A DNA stretch of 45,461 nt from Acidiferrobacterales bacterium (GCA_919902925.1 CAKKRZ010000035.1:1663-47123); one strand, 5' to 3'; shown: positions 18,133 to 30,349, counted from the stretch's first letter. Program-made: numbers and translations. Notes: generated by a model from the letters alone, not told the origin.

Positions 18133-18987
18133 TCAGTATCCCCAGTATTCTTTGAGCACGCGACTCTGGTTGTGATAGGTCTCGGCGCTGGCCGCTTCGA
18201 ATCCCGGAAAGCCGATGCCTTTCAGCATGGCCCGTCCGGCTTCGCTGTTCGGGGCGCTGAGCAGGGCCTGACGAACCCGGTCGCGCAGGGCCGGATCGAT
18301 GTGCGGCGCGGCGGACAGAGCGATGTGCGGGATCGGCTCGGTGGTCATGACCACGTAGATGTCGCCGTGCCGTGCCAGCCGCTGGCCGACGATCGGGGTC
18401 GGCAGGATGGCAGCCGAGACGCGGCCCTTCACCACCAGTTCGATGCCTTCCTCGGCGCTGGCCACCTCGCGGATGGCCGGCTGCCGCATCGGGTTCGGGA
18501 ACATGGCGTTCAGGCGGGCGGCGCCGATCGACGGCGGACCCAGGGTGGCGATGACCTTGCCGAGCAGTTCCTGCGGATCGAAAACGGTTTCGGATTTCGG
18601 CGTGATCAGGCTGTAGCTCACCCCTTCAGGAATTTTGGCGAGCACGATGTAGCCCTGCTTCTGTGCCCGGTAATCGGTGAAGTGGGCGGCGTCCATGACG
18701 AAGTCGATGCCCTGGTTGCGCTGGATCATGTGCCAGTAGGCGAGAAAGTTGGGGGCGGTGTGGACCCGGCAGGTCCGGCCGGCCTGTTTGGCGATGAAAT
18801 CGCACAGCGGCTGGAAGGCCTTGCGGGTCTGCTCTTCGTTCAGGACCGGCTGCACCAGCAGCACCAGCGGGGCTTGCTCGGCGGCGCGCGCTAACCCCGG
18901 CGCCAGCAGGGTCGTGACCAGCAGGACCGTGAGCATTCGCGAGCGGGCGCAGGCAGGGTCGGTTATTCGGTGTCGAAATTTCACCAT
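18133..18987 (-). CDS. PhnD-like phosphate/phosphonate-type ABC substrate-binding protein
   Basis: About 284 residues. A basic start is followed by a hydrophobic segment (MLTVLLVTTLLAPGLARAAE) that looks like a signal peptide. The mature part is a type 2 periplasmic binding protein: LLVQPVLNEEQTRKAFQPLCDFIA, DFVMDAAHFTDY, the conserved switch region around DPQELLGKVIATLGPPS, and VVKGRVSAAILPT. The family binds phosphonate, phosphite or related anions, or acts as a sensor for other proteins. No permease, ATPase or kinase gene is adjacent, so the ligand and partner are unknown. The ATG at 18987 has GGTGAG upstream; 18999 and 18936 are alternatives. Confidence 0.82.
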   Translation of the reverse strand: MVKFRHRITDPACARSRMLTVLLVTTLLAPGLARAAEQAPLVLLVQPVLNEEQTRKAFQPLCDFIAKQAGRTCRVHTAPNFLAYWHMIQRNQGIDFVMDAAHFTDYRAQKQGYIVLAKIPEGVSYSLITPKSETVFDPQELLGKVIATLGPPSIGAARLNAMFPNPMRQPAIREVASAEEGIELVVKGRVSAAILPTPIVGQRLARHGDIYVVMTTEPIPHIALSAAPHIDPALRDRVRQALLSAPNSEAGRAMLKGIGFPGFEAASAETYHNQSRVLKEYWGY

Positions 18988-19186
18988 TGAGCTCACCATC
19001 AGATAACGATTGATTGCTCAATGGTAAGCATAGACCGTGCCGGGTATGCCTCCATCGACCATAAAATGGTTTAATAGAAGGTCCCGGATGGTGGCGAAAA
19101 CCCCGTCTACCCTCAGGAATTTTCCCCCGGACAGCGGAGAGATTTCCCGATATCGTGACCCTGGTGTAACCCCGAGGACTGTTTTT

Positions 19187-19738
19187 ATGGTTCGTACCGA
19201 AACCCCCGTATGCGACTTCGGTCAGTCGGCCCCGGATTTCAGCCTGCCCGGCGTGGATGGCAAAACCTGGCGCCTGGCGGATATGCGCGGCTCGAAGGGA
19301 TTGCTGGTCATGTTCATCTGCAATCACTGCCCGTATGTGCAGGCGGTCCGCCAACGCCTGATCCGCGACGCGCAGGAACTCATATCACACGGGATCAACA
19401 CCGTCGCGATCATGTCGAACGACCCCGCCGACTACCCGGAGGATTCATTCGACAATATGCGCAAGGTCGCCGCGCAGTTCCGGTTTCCGTTTCCGTATCT
19501 TTACGACGAAACCCAGGAGGTCGCCAGGCGCTTCGGCGCGGTCTGCACCCCGGATTTTTTCGGATACAACCAGGATCTCAAGCTCCAGTATCGCGGCCGG
19601 CTGGACGAGTCGCGCAAGGAAGCGGTGCCGAATGCCCGGCGCGACCTGTTCGAGGCCATGCAGCAGGTGGCCCGGACCGGCCACGGACCGAAAGACCAGA
19701 TCCCGAGCATGGGGTGCTCCATAAAATGGAAGCAGTGA
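19187..19738 (+). CDS. Thioredoxin-like peroxiredoxin (AhpC/TSA-type redoxin)
   Basis: 183 residues, a thioredoxin fold. The start VCDFGQSAPDFSLPGVDGKTW is typical of redoxins, and the active-site region reads FICNHCPYVQ with Cys45-x-x-Cys48. This CNHCPYV group is common in bacteria and annotated as thioredoxin-family or peroxiredoxin-like; a thiol reductase or peroxidase role is expected but its substrate is unknown. The frame stays open upstream to 19037, but the ATG at 19187 preceded by GAGGACTG is the good start. It diverges from the phnD-like gene. Confidence 0.86.
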   Translation: MVRTETPVCDFGQSAPDFSLPGVDGKTWRLADMRGSKGLLVMFICNHCPYVQAVRQRLIRDAQELISHGINTVAIMSNDPADYPEDSFDNMRKVAAQFRFPFPYLYDETQEVARRFGAVCTPDFFGYNQDLKLQYRGRLDESRKEAVPNARRDLFEAMQQVARTGHGPKDQIPSMGCSIKWKQ

Positions 19739-19824
19739 TAAGTTATAAGTTCAAAGTGATAAGTATAGGTGCGCGCTTTGCGCGCCCATTAACTTAGCAC
19801 TCATCACTTATCACTAATCACTTT
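19734..19824. repeat. AT-rich inverted-repeat element (AGTGATAAGT type)
   Basis: AGTGATAAGT occurs at 19734 (overlapping the redoxin stop) and 19755. Its inverse ACTTATCACT is at 19806-19815, with ATCACTTT running to the next start codon. A GCGCGC-TTT-GCGCGC hairpin (19771-19785) sits in the middle. The whole stretch can fold into a long stem. It fills the entire gap between two genes, and the composition is much more AT-rich than the surroundings. Confidence 0.65.
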
Positions 19825-20241
19825 ATGTACGTAGAGGAAACCTTCTATCGCCGTGACGAGCTGATGCGCGAGGCGCGCACGCTGCCCGCGGCGACCTATA
19901 ACCTCGCTCGCACCCTGCTCGGTCGTGCGCCGCACGGCTGTCTGTTTGTGCCGATCCGCAGCATGCAGTGGCTGGCCGTGCTCGATGCCGAGGAAATCGT
20001 TTTTGTCGACCGCGAGGCCGGACGCTTCATCGACATCGCCTGGCGCGAGTTCCGGCCGCAGGCGCGCCAGTCGCTCGACGAACCGGTCGCCTACCTGGCG
20101 GTGTACTACAGCCGCGAGGACGCGGCGCGCATGGTCCGGCTGCAGGGCGAATTCCCCAAGGCCCTGCGCGAACTCGAGCACCGGCAGGTAACGCCGCCCC
20201 CGGGTCGTGTCCTGCGCATCGAGGATCACCGTGTCGGATAA
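19825..20241 (+). CDS. Conserved-looking hypothetical protein
   Basis: 138 residues, not assigned to a family. It has no signal peptide or membrane segment and looks like a compact soluble alpha/beta protein (MYVEETFYRRDELMREART at the start, SMQWLAVLDAEEIVFVDREAG in the middle). It overlaps the start of the next gene by 11 bases, which suggests translational coupling to the inositol-monophosphatase-family gene. No Shine-Dalgarno sequence precedes the ATG at 19825, because the AT-rich repeat runs up to it; the start could be the ATG at 19864. Confidence 0.75.
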   Translation: MYVEETFYRRDELMREARTLPAATYNLARTLLGRAPHGCLFVPIRSMQWLAVLDAEEIVFVDREAGRFIDIAWREFRPQARQSLDEPVAYLAVYYSREDAARMVRLQGEFPKALRELEHRQVTPPPGRVLRIEDHRVG

Positions 20242-21040
20242 CCTGCCGGCTCCCGGAGAGGTTGAGGCCATCGTCCGGCAGGTGGCGCGCGAGGAAATCC
20301 TGCCGCGCTTCGCCGATGTCCAGCACCACGTCAAGCACGATGGCAGTATGGTCACCGCCGCCGATCATGCCACCCAGCATCGTCTGCAGTCGATGTTTCG
20401 CCAGCATTGGCCGCGATTCGGTTTTCTGGGGGAGGAAATGCCACCGCAGGAGCACGAGCGCGTGATTGCCAGCGATTCCGGGCTGTGGTGCGTTGATCCG
20501 CTCGATGGCACCAGCAACTTTGCCACCGGCATTCCTTTCTTCTCGGTATCCGTCGCGTTGTTGCAGCACGGACGGCCGGTGTTGGGGGTGGTCTACGACC
20601 CGGTGCGCGACGAATGTTTCAGCGCCAGCCCGGGCATGGGTGCCTGGCTCAATGGCGCGCGCCTGGGCGGCGCCCACGCCACGGACCACCCGCTCAGGCG
20701 GGCGATCGCCTGCATTGACTTCAAACGCCTGGATCGCGCGCTCGCCGCGCGGCTGGTCGCCGAACCGCCGTTCGGTTCGCAGCGCAACTTCGGCTCATCG
20801 TGTCTTGAATGGTGCTGGCTGGCCGACGGTCGATTCCATATATACCTGCACGGCGGACAGAAATTGTGGGACTACGCGGCGGCCTCGCTGGTGCTGTCCG
20901 AAGCCGGCGGATACGCGATGACGCTGGACGGCGAGCCGGTGTTTCAAGCCGGGCTGGCGCCGCGCTCCGTGATCGCCAGCATGGACGCGGGTCTGTTTCG
21001 TGACTGGGTGGCGTGGCTGGGCGTTGCGTCCGGCCAATAG
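20231..21040 (+). CDS. Inositol monophosphatase family protein
   Basis: 269 residues, a Mg2+-dependent sugar/inositol phosphatase of the IMPase/FBPase/HisN superfamily. Metal-site motifs are present: DGSMVTAADHATQ, FLGEEM, then WCVDPLDGTSNFATG near residue 90, and a C-terminal KLWDYAAASLVLSEAGG motif. The substrate cannot be told from sequence: inositol-1-phosphate, histidinol phosphate, 3'-phosphoadenosine phosphate and fructose bisphosphate are all possible. The GTG at 20231 is favoured by GAGG six bases upstream and by its overlap with the previous gene. Tkt follows after 322 bases. Confidence 0.9.
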   Translation: MSDNLPAPGEVEAIVRQVAREEILPRFADVQHHVKHDGSMVTAADHATQHRLQSMFRQHWPRFGFLGEEMPPQEHERVIASDSGLWCVDPLDGTSNFATGIPFFSVSVALLQHGRPVLGVVYDPVRDECFSASPGMGAWLNGARLGGAHATDHPLRRAIACIDFKRLDRALAARLVAEPPFGSQRNFGSSCLEWCWLADGRFHIYLHGGQKLWDYAAASLVLSEAGGYAMTLDGEPVFQAGLAPRSVIASMDAGLFRDWVAWLGVASGQ

Positions 21041-21362
21041 CCGTTTCCCGTTTGCCCGACCACCATATTCAGCCGTTTTTCCGGCTGACAAGCCCGACTT
21101 ATAGCCAAATCAGCCCTGTTCATGAGTATCCCGCTATTGCCCAAACGGAGGGTGTGGTGGAAAATGCACCTCCGTTTTTCCGGGGTCGGCGGAAACAGCG
21201 CGCCGGACGCCCGGCCATGTCGTGAAATAAGCAAGGCAAAGCACGGCAACTGGACAACAGGAATTCCAGATACAGCGCCCGGAGAAACCCCGTTGGCCAG
21301 CGGCTGAGCCAGGAAAATTTTTTGTTGACCGCAGAATTCTGACTTATATAGAGGAAACACCC
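21041..21362. other. Intergenic region upstream of tkt
   Basis: 322 bases without a gene; expected to carry the promoter of the tkt-gap-pgk-pyk-fba run. A short AGCCG-TTTTTC-CGGCT hairpin lies near 21070. TTGACC (21326) and TATATA (21345) occur close to the start codon but are badly spaced and too near the GAGGAA ribosome-binding site, so they are not called as a promoter. No clear CbbR motif was seen. Confidence 0.5.
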
Positions 21363-24412
<3,050 letters not shown>

Positions 24413-24419
24413 TATCTCT

Positions 24420-24550
24420 TGCCGCAAAGACGCAAAGAGCGCAAAGGCTTTTATGAATTCTTTTGCCTTTCTTTGCGATGAACAAGGATGTTCGAGTGCC
24501 GTGAAGCGCATGGACGCGCGAGAGCGGCCGTCCTTCGCGCCTTTGCGGCA
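24420..24550. mobile_element. MITE-like element between gap and pgk
   Basis: A 131-base non-coding element with ends TGCCGCAAAG (24420-24429) and its perfect inverse CTTTGCGGCA (24541-24550). Imperfect pairing extends to about 17 of 20 bases. The left part repeats the word CGCAAAG several times and has its own internal inverted repeat (CGCAAAGG near 24440 with CCTTTCTTTGCG near 24467). No transposase is encoded. It sits inside the Calvin/glycolytic gene run. Confidence 0.65.
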
Positions 24551-24575
24551 GACATTCATATAGGCTCTTAAAACC

Positions 24576-25757
24576 ATGTCCTTTATCAAGCTGACCGATC
24601 TCGACCTCAAGGGCAAGCGCGTGCTGATCCGCGCCGACCTTAACGTCCCGGTAAAGGACGGCAAGGTCACCTCCGACGCCCGCATCAGCGCATCCATGGC
24701 GACCTTTCAGCACTGCCTCAAGGCCGGTGCCAAGGTCATGGTGATGTCACATCTCGGTCGTCCGACCGAAGGTGAGTACAGTGAAGAGAACTCGCTCAAG
24801 CCGGTGGCTGACGACTTGTCGAAAAAACTCGGCAAGCCGGTGCGTCTCGTCAAGGACTGGATCAACGGCGGCTTCGAGGTCGCGGCCGGTGAACTGGTGC
24901 TGCTTGAGAACGTGCGTTTCAACAAGGGCGAGAAGAAGAATCTCGACGAGACGGCACAGAAGTACGCCAAGCTGTGCGACGTGTTCGTGATGGATGCCTT
25001 TGGTACCGCGCACCGCGCCGAGGGCTCGACCCACGGTGTCGCCAAGTTTGCGCCGGTGGCCTGCGCCGGCATCCTGCTGACCGGAGAGCTGGAGGCGCTG
25101 ACCAAGGCCCTGCTCAACCCCAAGCGCCCGATGGTTGCCATCGTCGGTGGCTCCAAGGTTTCGACCAAGCTGACCGTGCTCGAATCGCTGTCCGAGAAGG
25201 TTGACCAGATGGTGGTCGGCGGCGGCATCGCCAACACCTTTCTGGCCGCCGCTGGCAACAAGATCGGCAAGTCGCTGGCCGAGGCCGATTTGATTCCGAC
25301 CGCCAAGGCGCTGATGGTGAAAATGACCAAGCGCGGCGCCACTATCCCCATCGCCGTGGACGTAGTGGTCGGCAAGAAGTTCGATGCCAACGAGAAGGCG
25401 GTGCTCAAGGATGCCGGAGCCGTGGCCGACGACGACATGATCTTCGACATTGGCCCGAAGAGCGCCCAGCAACTGGCCGACATCATCATGAAGGCCGGCA
25501 CCGTGGTGTGGAACGGTCCGGTCGGCGTATTCGAATTCGACCAGTTCGGCGCCGGCACCCGGAAGATTGCCGAGGCAATTGCCAATACCAATGCATTCAC
25601 GCTCGCGGGCGGCGGCGACACCATTGCTGCAATCCAGAAGTACAACATCTATGACAAGGTGTCGTACATCTCCACGGCCGGTGGTGCGTTCCTGGAATTC
25701 CTCGAAGGCAAGAAACTGCCGGCGGTTGATATCCTCGAACAACGCGCGAAAAAATAA
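24576..25757 (+). CDS. pgk: Phosphoglycerate kinase
   Basis: 393 residues, normal length. The N-terminal domain has [19 protein letters not shown] and SHLGRPT; the C-terminal nucleotide-binding domain has [20 protein letters not shown] and the closing GGGDTIAAI motif followed by [13 protein letters not shown]. It phosphorylates 3-phosphoglycerate, the RuBisCO product, in the Calvin cycle and works in reverse in glycolysis. It is 163 bases downstream of gap, with most of that gap filled by a MITE-like element. Confidence 0.97.
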   Translation: MSFIKLTDLDLKGKRVLIRADLNVPVKDGKVTSDARISASMATFQHCLKAGAKVMVMSHLGRPTEGEYSEENSLKPVADDLSKKLGKPVRLVKDWINGGFEVAAGELVLLENVRFNKGEKKNLDETAQKYAKLCDVFVMDAFGTAHRAEGSTHGVAKFAPVACAGILLTGELEALTKALLNPKRPMVAIVGGSKVSTKLTVLESLSEKVDQMVVGGGIANTFLAAAGNKIGKSLAEADLIPTAKALMVKMTKRGATIPIAVDVVVGKKFDANEKAVLKDAGAVADDDMIFDIGPKSAQQLADIIMKAGTVVWNGPVGVFEFDQFGAGTRKIAEAIANTNAFTLAGGGDTIAAIQKYNIYDKVSYISTAGGAFLEFLEGKKLPAVDILEQRAKK

Positions 25758-25798
25758 GACGACACACCTCTGTAGTAACACATATAAAGGCCACCCCA

Positions 25799-27229
25799 TT
25801 GCTGCGTAGAACAAAAATCGTTGCCACCATCGGCCCTGGATCGGAAGATCCCAAGGTTCTCGACAAACTGATTGAGGCCGGCGTGGATGTGGTGCGCCTC
25901 AATTTTTCGCACGACGCTCACGATATCCAAAGGCAACGTGCCGAGACCGCGCGCGAGCGCGCCCAGGCTCATGGCCGTCACGTTGGCGTCATGGTCGATC
26001 TGCAGGGTCCGAAGATTCGCGTCGGCAAGTTCAAGGGCGGCCCGATCCAGCTCAAAGAGGGCGAGCGCTTTGTCATTGATGCCGACCATCCGCTCGATGC
26101 CGGCAACCAGGACGTGGTCGGCACCACCTATAAGGAACTTCCAGGCGATGTCAGCCGTGGTGCCACGCTGCTGCTCGACGACGGCAAGCTGACCCTGTGG
26201 GTTGACCAGGTCGAAGGTAGCCGGATCATCTGCCGGGTGGTGGTTGGCGGCGAACTCAGCGGTGGCAAGGGCATCAACCGCCAGGGTGGCGGCCTGTCCG
26301 CGACGGCGCTCACCGACAAGGACCGCGCCGACATCAAGGTTGCGGCTGAGATCAAGGCCGATTATCTGGCTGTATCTTTCCCGCGCTCCGCCGCCGATAT
26401 TCACGAGGCTCGCAAATTGCTGAGGGCGGCCGGTGGGCACGGCGGCATCGTCGCCAAGATCGAGCGTGCCGAAGCCGTCCAGAACATCGAAGAAATCATC
26501 AAGGTCTGCGACGTCGTCATGATTGCCCGCGGCGATCTTGCTGTCGAGATCGGCGATGCTGCCGTTCCTCCAATCCAGAAACGCATCATCCGCATGGCTC
26601 GGGTGCTGAACAAGGTGTCCATCACCGCCACCCAGATGCTGGAGTCGATGATCGAAAACTCCGTGCCGACGCGTGCCGAGGTGTCGGACGTCGCCAATGC
26701 CGTGCTCGACGGTACCGATGCCGTCATGCTCTCGGCCGAAACCGCCAAGGGCAAGCACCCGGTGGCGGCCGTCTCGGCCATGGACCGTGTTTGTCGCGTG
26801 GCCGAGCAGGAGCGCGAAGTCATGCAGTCCGCGCACCGCATGGATCACCGGTTCGAGCGCATTGACGAGGCCATCGCCATGGCCACCATGTACACGGCCA
26901 ATCATCTGAACGTCAAGGCGATCGCTGCCCTTACAGAATCCGGGGCTACTCCGCTGTGGATGTCCCGCATCAGCTCGGGGGTACCCATCTATGCCTTGAC
27001 GCAACATGTTGAGACGCGTAGAAAAGTGACGCTCTACCGCGGCGTTTACCCGGTGGCCTTCGATATCCGCACCAACGATCATGCCGAGTTGAACCGCGAA
27101 GCCATCGACGAGTTGCGTCGGCGGGGGACAGTGCGCGAAGGTGATATTGTCATTATTACCAAGGGCGACCTGACCGGCGTGTTGGGTGGCACCAACGCCA
27201 TGAAGATTGTGGTGGTGGGCGCCGCCTAG
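25799..27229 (+). CDS. pyk: Pyruvate kinase
   Basis: 476 residues. The start [41 protein letters not shown], the metal and substrate site around [17 protein letters not shown] and [12 protein letters not shown], and [22 protein letters not shown] are all typical of pyruvate kinase. It makes pyruvate and ATP from phosphoenolpyruvate. The start is TTG at 25799, with AAAGG about 8 bases upstream; no ATG exists near the conserved N-terminus. It lies 41 bases after pgk, giving a glycolytic exit inside the Calvin gene run. Confidence 0.95.
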   Translation: MLRRTKIVATIGPGSEDPKVLDKLIEAGVDVVRLNFSHDAHDIQRQRAETARERAQAHGRHVGVMVDLQGPKIRVGKFKGGPIQLKEGERFVIDADHPLDAGNQDVVGTTYKELPGDVSRGATLLLDDGKLTLWVDQVEGSRIICRVVVGGELSGGKGINRQGGGLSATALTDKDRADIKVAAEIKADYLAVSFPRSAADIHEARKLLRAAGGHGGIVAKIERAEAVQNIEEIIKVCDVVMIARGDLAVEIGDAAVPPIQKRIIRMARVLNKVSITATQMLESMIENSVPTRAEVSDVANAVLDGTDAVMLSAETAKGKHPVAAVSAMDRVCRVAEQEREVMQSAHRMDHRFERIDEAIAMATMYTANHLNVKAIAALTESGATPLWMSRISSGVPIYALTQHVETRRKVTLYRGVYPVAFDIRTNDHAELNREAIDELRRRGTVREGDIVIITKGDLTGVLGGTNAMKIVVVGAA

Positions 27230-27287
27230 GCCCGCCGGAATCAACGAACGAATCCGATTTACTGATTTTAATCCTTCAGGAGGAACC

Positions 27288-28352
27288 ATGGCACTTGTTA
27301 CGCTCCGCCAATTACTCGACCACGCCGCTGAGTACAAATATGGCGTCCCGGCGTTTAACGTCAACAACCTCGAGCAGATGCGCGCCATCATGGAAGCGGC
27401 CGCCGAGACCGATAGCCCGGTGATCGTGCAGGCCTCGGCCGGTGCCCGCAAGTATGCCGGTGCCCCGTTCCTGCGCCACCTGATCCTGGCCGCCATCGAA
27501 GAGTGGCCGCAAATTCCGGTCGTGATGCATCAGGATCACGGCTCGTCGCCGGCCGTGTGTCAGCGTTCCATTCAATTGGGCTTTTCTTCCGTCATGATGG
27601 ACGGCTCGCTCAAGGAAGACATGAAGACCCCGGCTTCGTATGAATATAACGTGGACGTGACCCGCCGCGTGGTCGACATGGCGCATTCCTGCGGCGTGTC
27701 GGTGGAAGGCGAGCTCGGCTGCCTGGGCTCCCTCGAGACCGGCATGGCCGGTGAAGAGGACGGCTCCGGTGCCGAGGGCAAGCTCGATCATTCGCAACTG
27801 CTGACCGACCCGGACGAGGCCGCGGACTTTGTGAAGAAAACCAAGGTGGACGCGCTCGCGATCGCCATCGGCACCAGCCACGGCGCCTACAAGTTCACCC
27901 GTCCGCCGACCGGTGACATCCTCGCCATCGAGCGCATCAAGGCCATCCACAAGCGCATCCCGAACACGCACCTGGTCATGCATGGCTCGAGTTCGGTGCC
28001 GCAGGAGTGGCTCAAGATGATCAACACCTACGGCGGCGACATGGGCCAGACCTATGGCGTGCCGGTGGAAGAGATCGTGCAGGGCATCAAGCACGGCGTG
28101 CGCAAGGTCAATATCGACACCGATCTGCGCATGTCCTCGACCGGCGCGGTGCGCAAGTTCCTGGCCGAAAACAAGAAGGAATTCGATCCGCGCAAGTGGC
28201 TCGCCGCCTCGACCAAGGGCATGAAGGAAATCTGCAAGGCGCGTTATGAGGCCTTCGGCTGTGCTGGTCAGGCGTCCAAGATCAAGCCACTGTCACTCGA
28301 AGCCATGGTCAAGCGCTATGACAAAGGCGAGCTCGATCCCATGGTGAAGTAA
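27288..28352 (+). CDS. fba: Fructose-bisphosphate aldolase, class II
   Basis: 354 residues, the Calvin-cycle (CbbA-type) class II aldolase. Zn2+ ligands lie in [10 protein letters not shown] (near residue 83) and [11 protein letters not shown]; the substrate region has [13 protein letters not shown] and [14 protein letters not shown], and NIDTDLRM follows. It condenses triose phosphates to fructose bisphosphate and probably also makes sedoheptulose bisphosphate. The ATG at 27288 has a perfect AGGAGGA site; the frame is open farther upstream but overlaps pyk. A REP-like hairpin and a terminator follow. Confidence 0.97.
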   Translation: MALVTLRQLLDHAAEYKYGVPAFNVNNLEQMRAIMEAAAETDSPVIVQASAGARKYAGAPFLRHLILAAIEEWPQIPVVMHQDHGSSPAVCQRSIQLGFSSVMMDGSLKEDMKTPASYEYNVDVTRRVVDMAHSCGVSVEGELGCLGSLETGMAGEEDGSGAEGKLDHSQLLTDPDEAADFVKKTKVDALAIAIGTSHGAYKFTRPPTGDILAIERIKAIHKRIPNTHLVMHGSSSVPQEWLKMINTYGGDMGQTYGVPVEEIVQGIKHGVRKVNIDTDLRMSSTGAVRKFLAENKKEFDPRKWLAASTKGMKEICKARYEAFGCAGQASKIKPLSLEAMVKRYDKGELDPMVK

Positions 28353-28365
28353 AGACTCTCTCCTG

Positions 28366-28393
28366 CCCCTTTCCCGTATCGGCGGGAGAGGGG
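28366..28393. repeat. Single REP-like hairpin after fba
   Basis: CCCCTTTCCCG and CGGGAGAGGGG arms around a short loop resemble one arm of the paired-hairpin repeat found at 9056, 35448 and 43050. It is located 14 bases after the fba stop. Confidence 0.5.
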
Positions 28394-28420
28394 AATCGAT
28401 CGAACATCCACGAATTTCCT

Positions 28421-28444
28421 GGGGCGGGCAACCGCCCCTTTTCT
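28421..28444 (+). terminator. Rho-independent terminator after fba
   Basis: GGGGCGG-GCAA-CCGCCCC is a perfect 7-base GC stem with a 4-base loop, followed by TTTT. It closes the tkt-gap-pgk-pyk-fba run. Confidence 0.85.
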
Positions 28445-28602
28445 TTGTTCAATGCTGATGCCTTTGGTGCTGTAACCGCGATTGCTTGAATACCCCAGGT
28501 TCGGCGATTTGCATGAGCGGCCTGTTATTTCCCTGAAATCCTTTGACTTGAGTCAGCAACTCTCGCGGAGACCCCCGGTAAATTGACTGTCGTTTGGCGG
28601 TA

Positions 28603-28641
28603 TTGACAGACGGGGTGATAATGTAAATAATAATCATTATC
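28603..28641 (+). promoter_or_regulatory. Promoter with overlapping Fur box upstream of the porin gene
   Basis: A consensus -35 TTGACA (28603-28608) is followed at 15-17 bases by AT-rich TAAATAATAAT, which serves as -10. Overlapping it, 28623-28641 matches the 19-base Fur consensus GATAATGATAATCATTATC at 16 positions by my count, with further Fur-like hexamers (GATAAT, ATCATT) on each side. Iron-bound Fur would block polymerase here. The porin starts at 28672, 31 bases further on. The match was counted by eye. Confidence 0.75.
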
Positions 28642-28671
28642 ATTAACAACATTGGCACAGGGGTAATAGTT

Positions 28672-29814
28672 ATGAAGAAGTTGGCATATCTGGCGGCAGG
28701 TACAGTGATGTTTGGGGCGGGGGCGGCCAACGCCCAGATGGAAACACAGGTCATCGGCGATGTGCGGGGAGGCGGGTACGTGACTCGCACCGACAACCGC
28801 AACGGGACCGAGACGAAAGTGGATGATGTGCGGATCCGGTTGCGGCCCGGTCTCGAAGCCCGGTTCAGCGAGCAGTGGCAGGGCACCGTTCGGTTCGCCG
28901 GACATTACTCGGACGGAATGCCGGAGAAACGCTTCAGTTTTCATTCAACGAATGAATCACGTCCTTTCGGGCAGTCGACGTTCGACATGCTCAACATCCG
29001 CTATTCGCCCTCGAAATCGTCGAGCATTACAGTGGGTCGCATGCAGACCAAGTTCGAGCTCGACGGGGTGGCGAAAAAATCGCTTGATCGCAATGACAGC
29101 CCAAACGTGGATATCGACTTCACGAACGGTGTCCATGCCGCGTACGCTTTCGACTCCGGCTGGAAGGCGCACCTGATCGTGCAGCACAATCCCAACCTCG
29201 TAAAAAGTCAGCTCAGTCTTGCGCCCAACGTCCTGCGTGGACCGCTCGACTTTGCGGACAGCCAAACCCGCCTGAGCACGTTTGTGGCACTGGAGAACAA
29301 GACCAAAAGCGGTCCGTTTGTTCAGCGTGCCCTGGACGTTACCTATATGCCGGATGCGTTGTTAGTGACGGGCAGTAGCTCAGGCGGCCGCGAAGATTAT
29401 GTCACCGTGGTGGGCAGAACGGCGTTGGCTTGGCCGATGGGGGCTGGCAAAGAGCGGTTTCATCTGGGGTTAGAGGTCGGTTATGCGCCCAATACACACC
29501 GCGCGTCAGCCGTGAGCCTGGCTGGCTCAGGCGAGGTCAAAGGATACGCCTGGCAAACGTCCCTTAATCTGATGGAGTTTGCTCCGGGCCATAGTGTGGG
29601 TCTTGTTTGGGGCGAGGCTCAGGCAGGGTGGCTGATCTCACCCGATTTTCGTGAGAACGAGCGCCTGCTCGAGGTGCGTCATCAATATGTTTTTACCAAA
29701 CAGTTGAGCATGGAAAGCCGTATCCGCCAGCGTCTGGAACTGGAACAACTGACGACCGCTGTTCGCAAGCGCGATGATAGAGATCTGTATGTGCGGCTGA
29801 CCTACAAATTCTAG
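28672..29814 (+). CDS. Outer-membrane beta-barrel porin, probably iron-regulated
   Basis: 380 residues. The N-terminal signal peptide (about 1-23, ending in AANAQ) is clear. The mature part alternates polar and hydrophobic residues through many strands and ends in TYKF with a terminal Phe, the usual barrel-assembly signal. It is too short and lacks the plug domain for a TonB-dependent receptor, so a 16-strand-like porin is the best reading; no named family is certain. A strong Fur box lies directly upstream, and a strong terminator follows, so it is a single-gene unit likely expressed when iron is low. Confidence 0.82.
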   Translation: MKKLAYLAAGTVMFGAGAANAQMETQVIGDVRGGGYVTRTDNRNGTETKVDDVRIRLRPGLEARFSEQWQGTVRFAGHYSDGMPEKRFSFHSTNESRPFGQSTFDMLNIRYSPSKSSSITVGRMQTKFELDGVAKKSLDRNDSPNVDIDFTNGVHAAYAFDSGWKAHLIVQHNPNLVKSQLSLAPNVLRGPLDFADSQTRLSTFVALENKTKSGPFVQRALDVTYMPDALLVTGSSSGGREDYVTVVGRTALAWPMGAGKERFHLGLEVGYAPNTHRASAVSLAGSGEVKGYAWQTSLNLMEFAPGHSVGLVWGEAQAGWLISPDFRENERLLEVRHQYVFTKQLSMESRIRQRLELEQLTTAVRKRDDRDLYVRLTYKF

Positions 29815-29832
29815 AAAAAAATCGCACGACTG

Positions 29833-29860
29833 GGGAGGGCAAACGCCCTCCCTTTTTTTT
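29833..29860 (+). terminator. Rho-independent terminator after the porin
   Basis: GGGAGGGC-AAAC-GCCCTCCC forms a perfect 8-base GC stem, directly followed by eight T residues. Confidence 0.92.
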
Positions 29861-29947
29861 GGCAGTATCCAGCGGTCAAGTCGCAGAAGCCGGGTTGGGT
29901 AAAGCCGCTTCCCGGTTGCATTTCAATTCCGCACGACCGATAGTTGA

Positions 29948-30349
29948 ATGATGAAAATGGGGTGCCACAACTATCCTTGTCCGTGCTGCGGTTATCGGGT
30001 ATTCGCCCGTCAGCCCGGTAGCAGCGAACGTTGCCCGGTCTGTCTGTGGGAAGACGATCTGGCGCAACTTCGTTTTCCGCGCTTGCCGGGCAGTGCCAAC
30101 CATGTTTCGCTCGAAGATGCGCAGCACAACTTCACCGATTTCGGCACTGCCGAGCGTCGTCACCATGGCGAAGGGCGCGAACCGCTCGACATCGAAGCGC
30201 GCGACCGGGATTGGCGGGCGCTCGACCCGGCGCGCGACAACATCGAAGAGCCGGAACGCGGTGTCGACTATGGTGACTCTTATCCACTCGGCGATACCAC
30301 GGTGCTTTATTACTGGCGCGAGACCTACTGGCGCCGGCTGGCCAGTTGA
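29948..30349 (+). CDS. CPCC-family cysteine-rich protein
   Basis: 133 residues (ATG at 29948 or 29957). The N-terminal YPCPCCGYRVF motif, with Cys at 11, 13 and 14, and a second CPVC pair at 29 and 32 define the Cys-rich CPCC family and suggest a small Zn-binding fold. The middle part (VSLEDAQHNFTDFGTAERR and LDIEARDRDWRALDP) is also typical. Function is unknown; members are often found near toxin-immunity or mobile genes, but no such partner is seen here. It has no membrane segment. It stands alone after the porin terminator. Confidence 0.85.
   Translation: MMKMGCHNYPCPCCGYRVFARQPGSSERCPVCLWEDDLAQLRFPRLPGSANHVSLEDAQHNFTDFGTAERRHHGEGREPLDIEARDRDWRALDPARDNIEEPERGVDYGDSYPLGDTTVLYYWRETYWRRLAS

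Noticed and set aside
21324-21352. Possible sigma70 promoter TTGACC / TATATA before tkt
   Set aside because: Spacing is wrong (about 14 bases), and the -10 lies only about 12 bases from the ATG, overlapping the ribosome-binding site.
25649-27496. A 615-residue minus-strand frame opposite pyk
   Set aside because: It is a shadow of pyk, with no start signal and low-complexity composition.
28672-29814. Siderophore receptor because of the Fur box
   Set aside because: At 380 residues there is no plug domain or TonB box, so a TonB-dependent receptor is unlikely.
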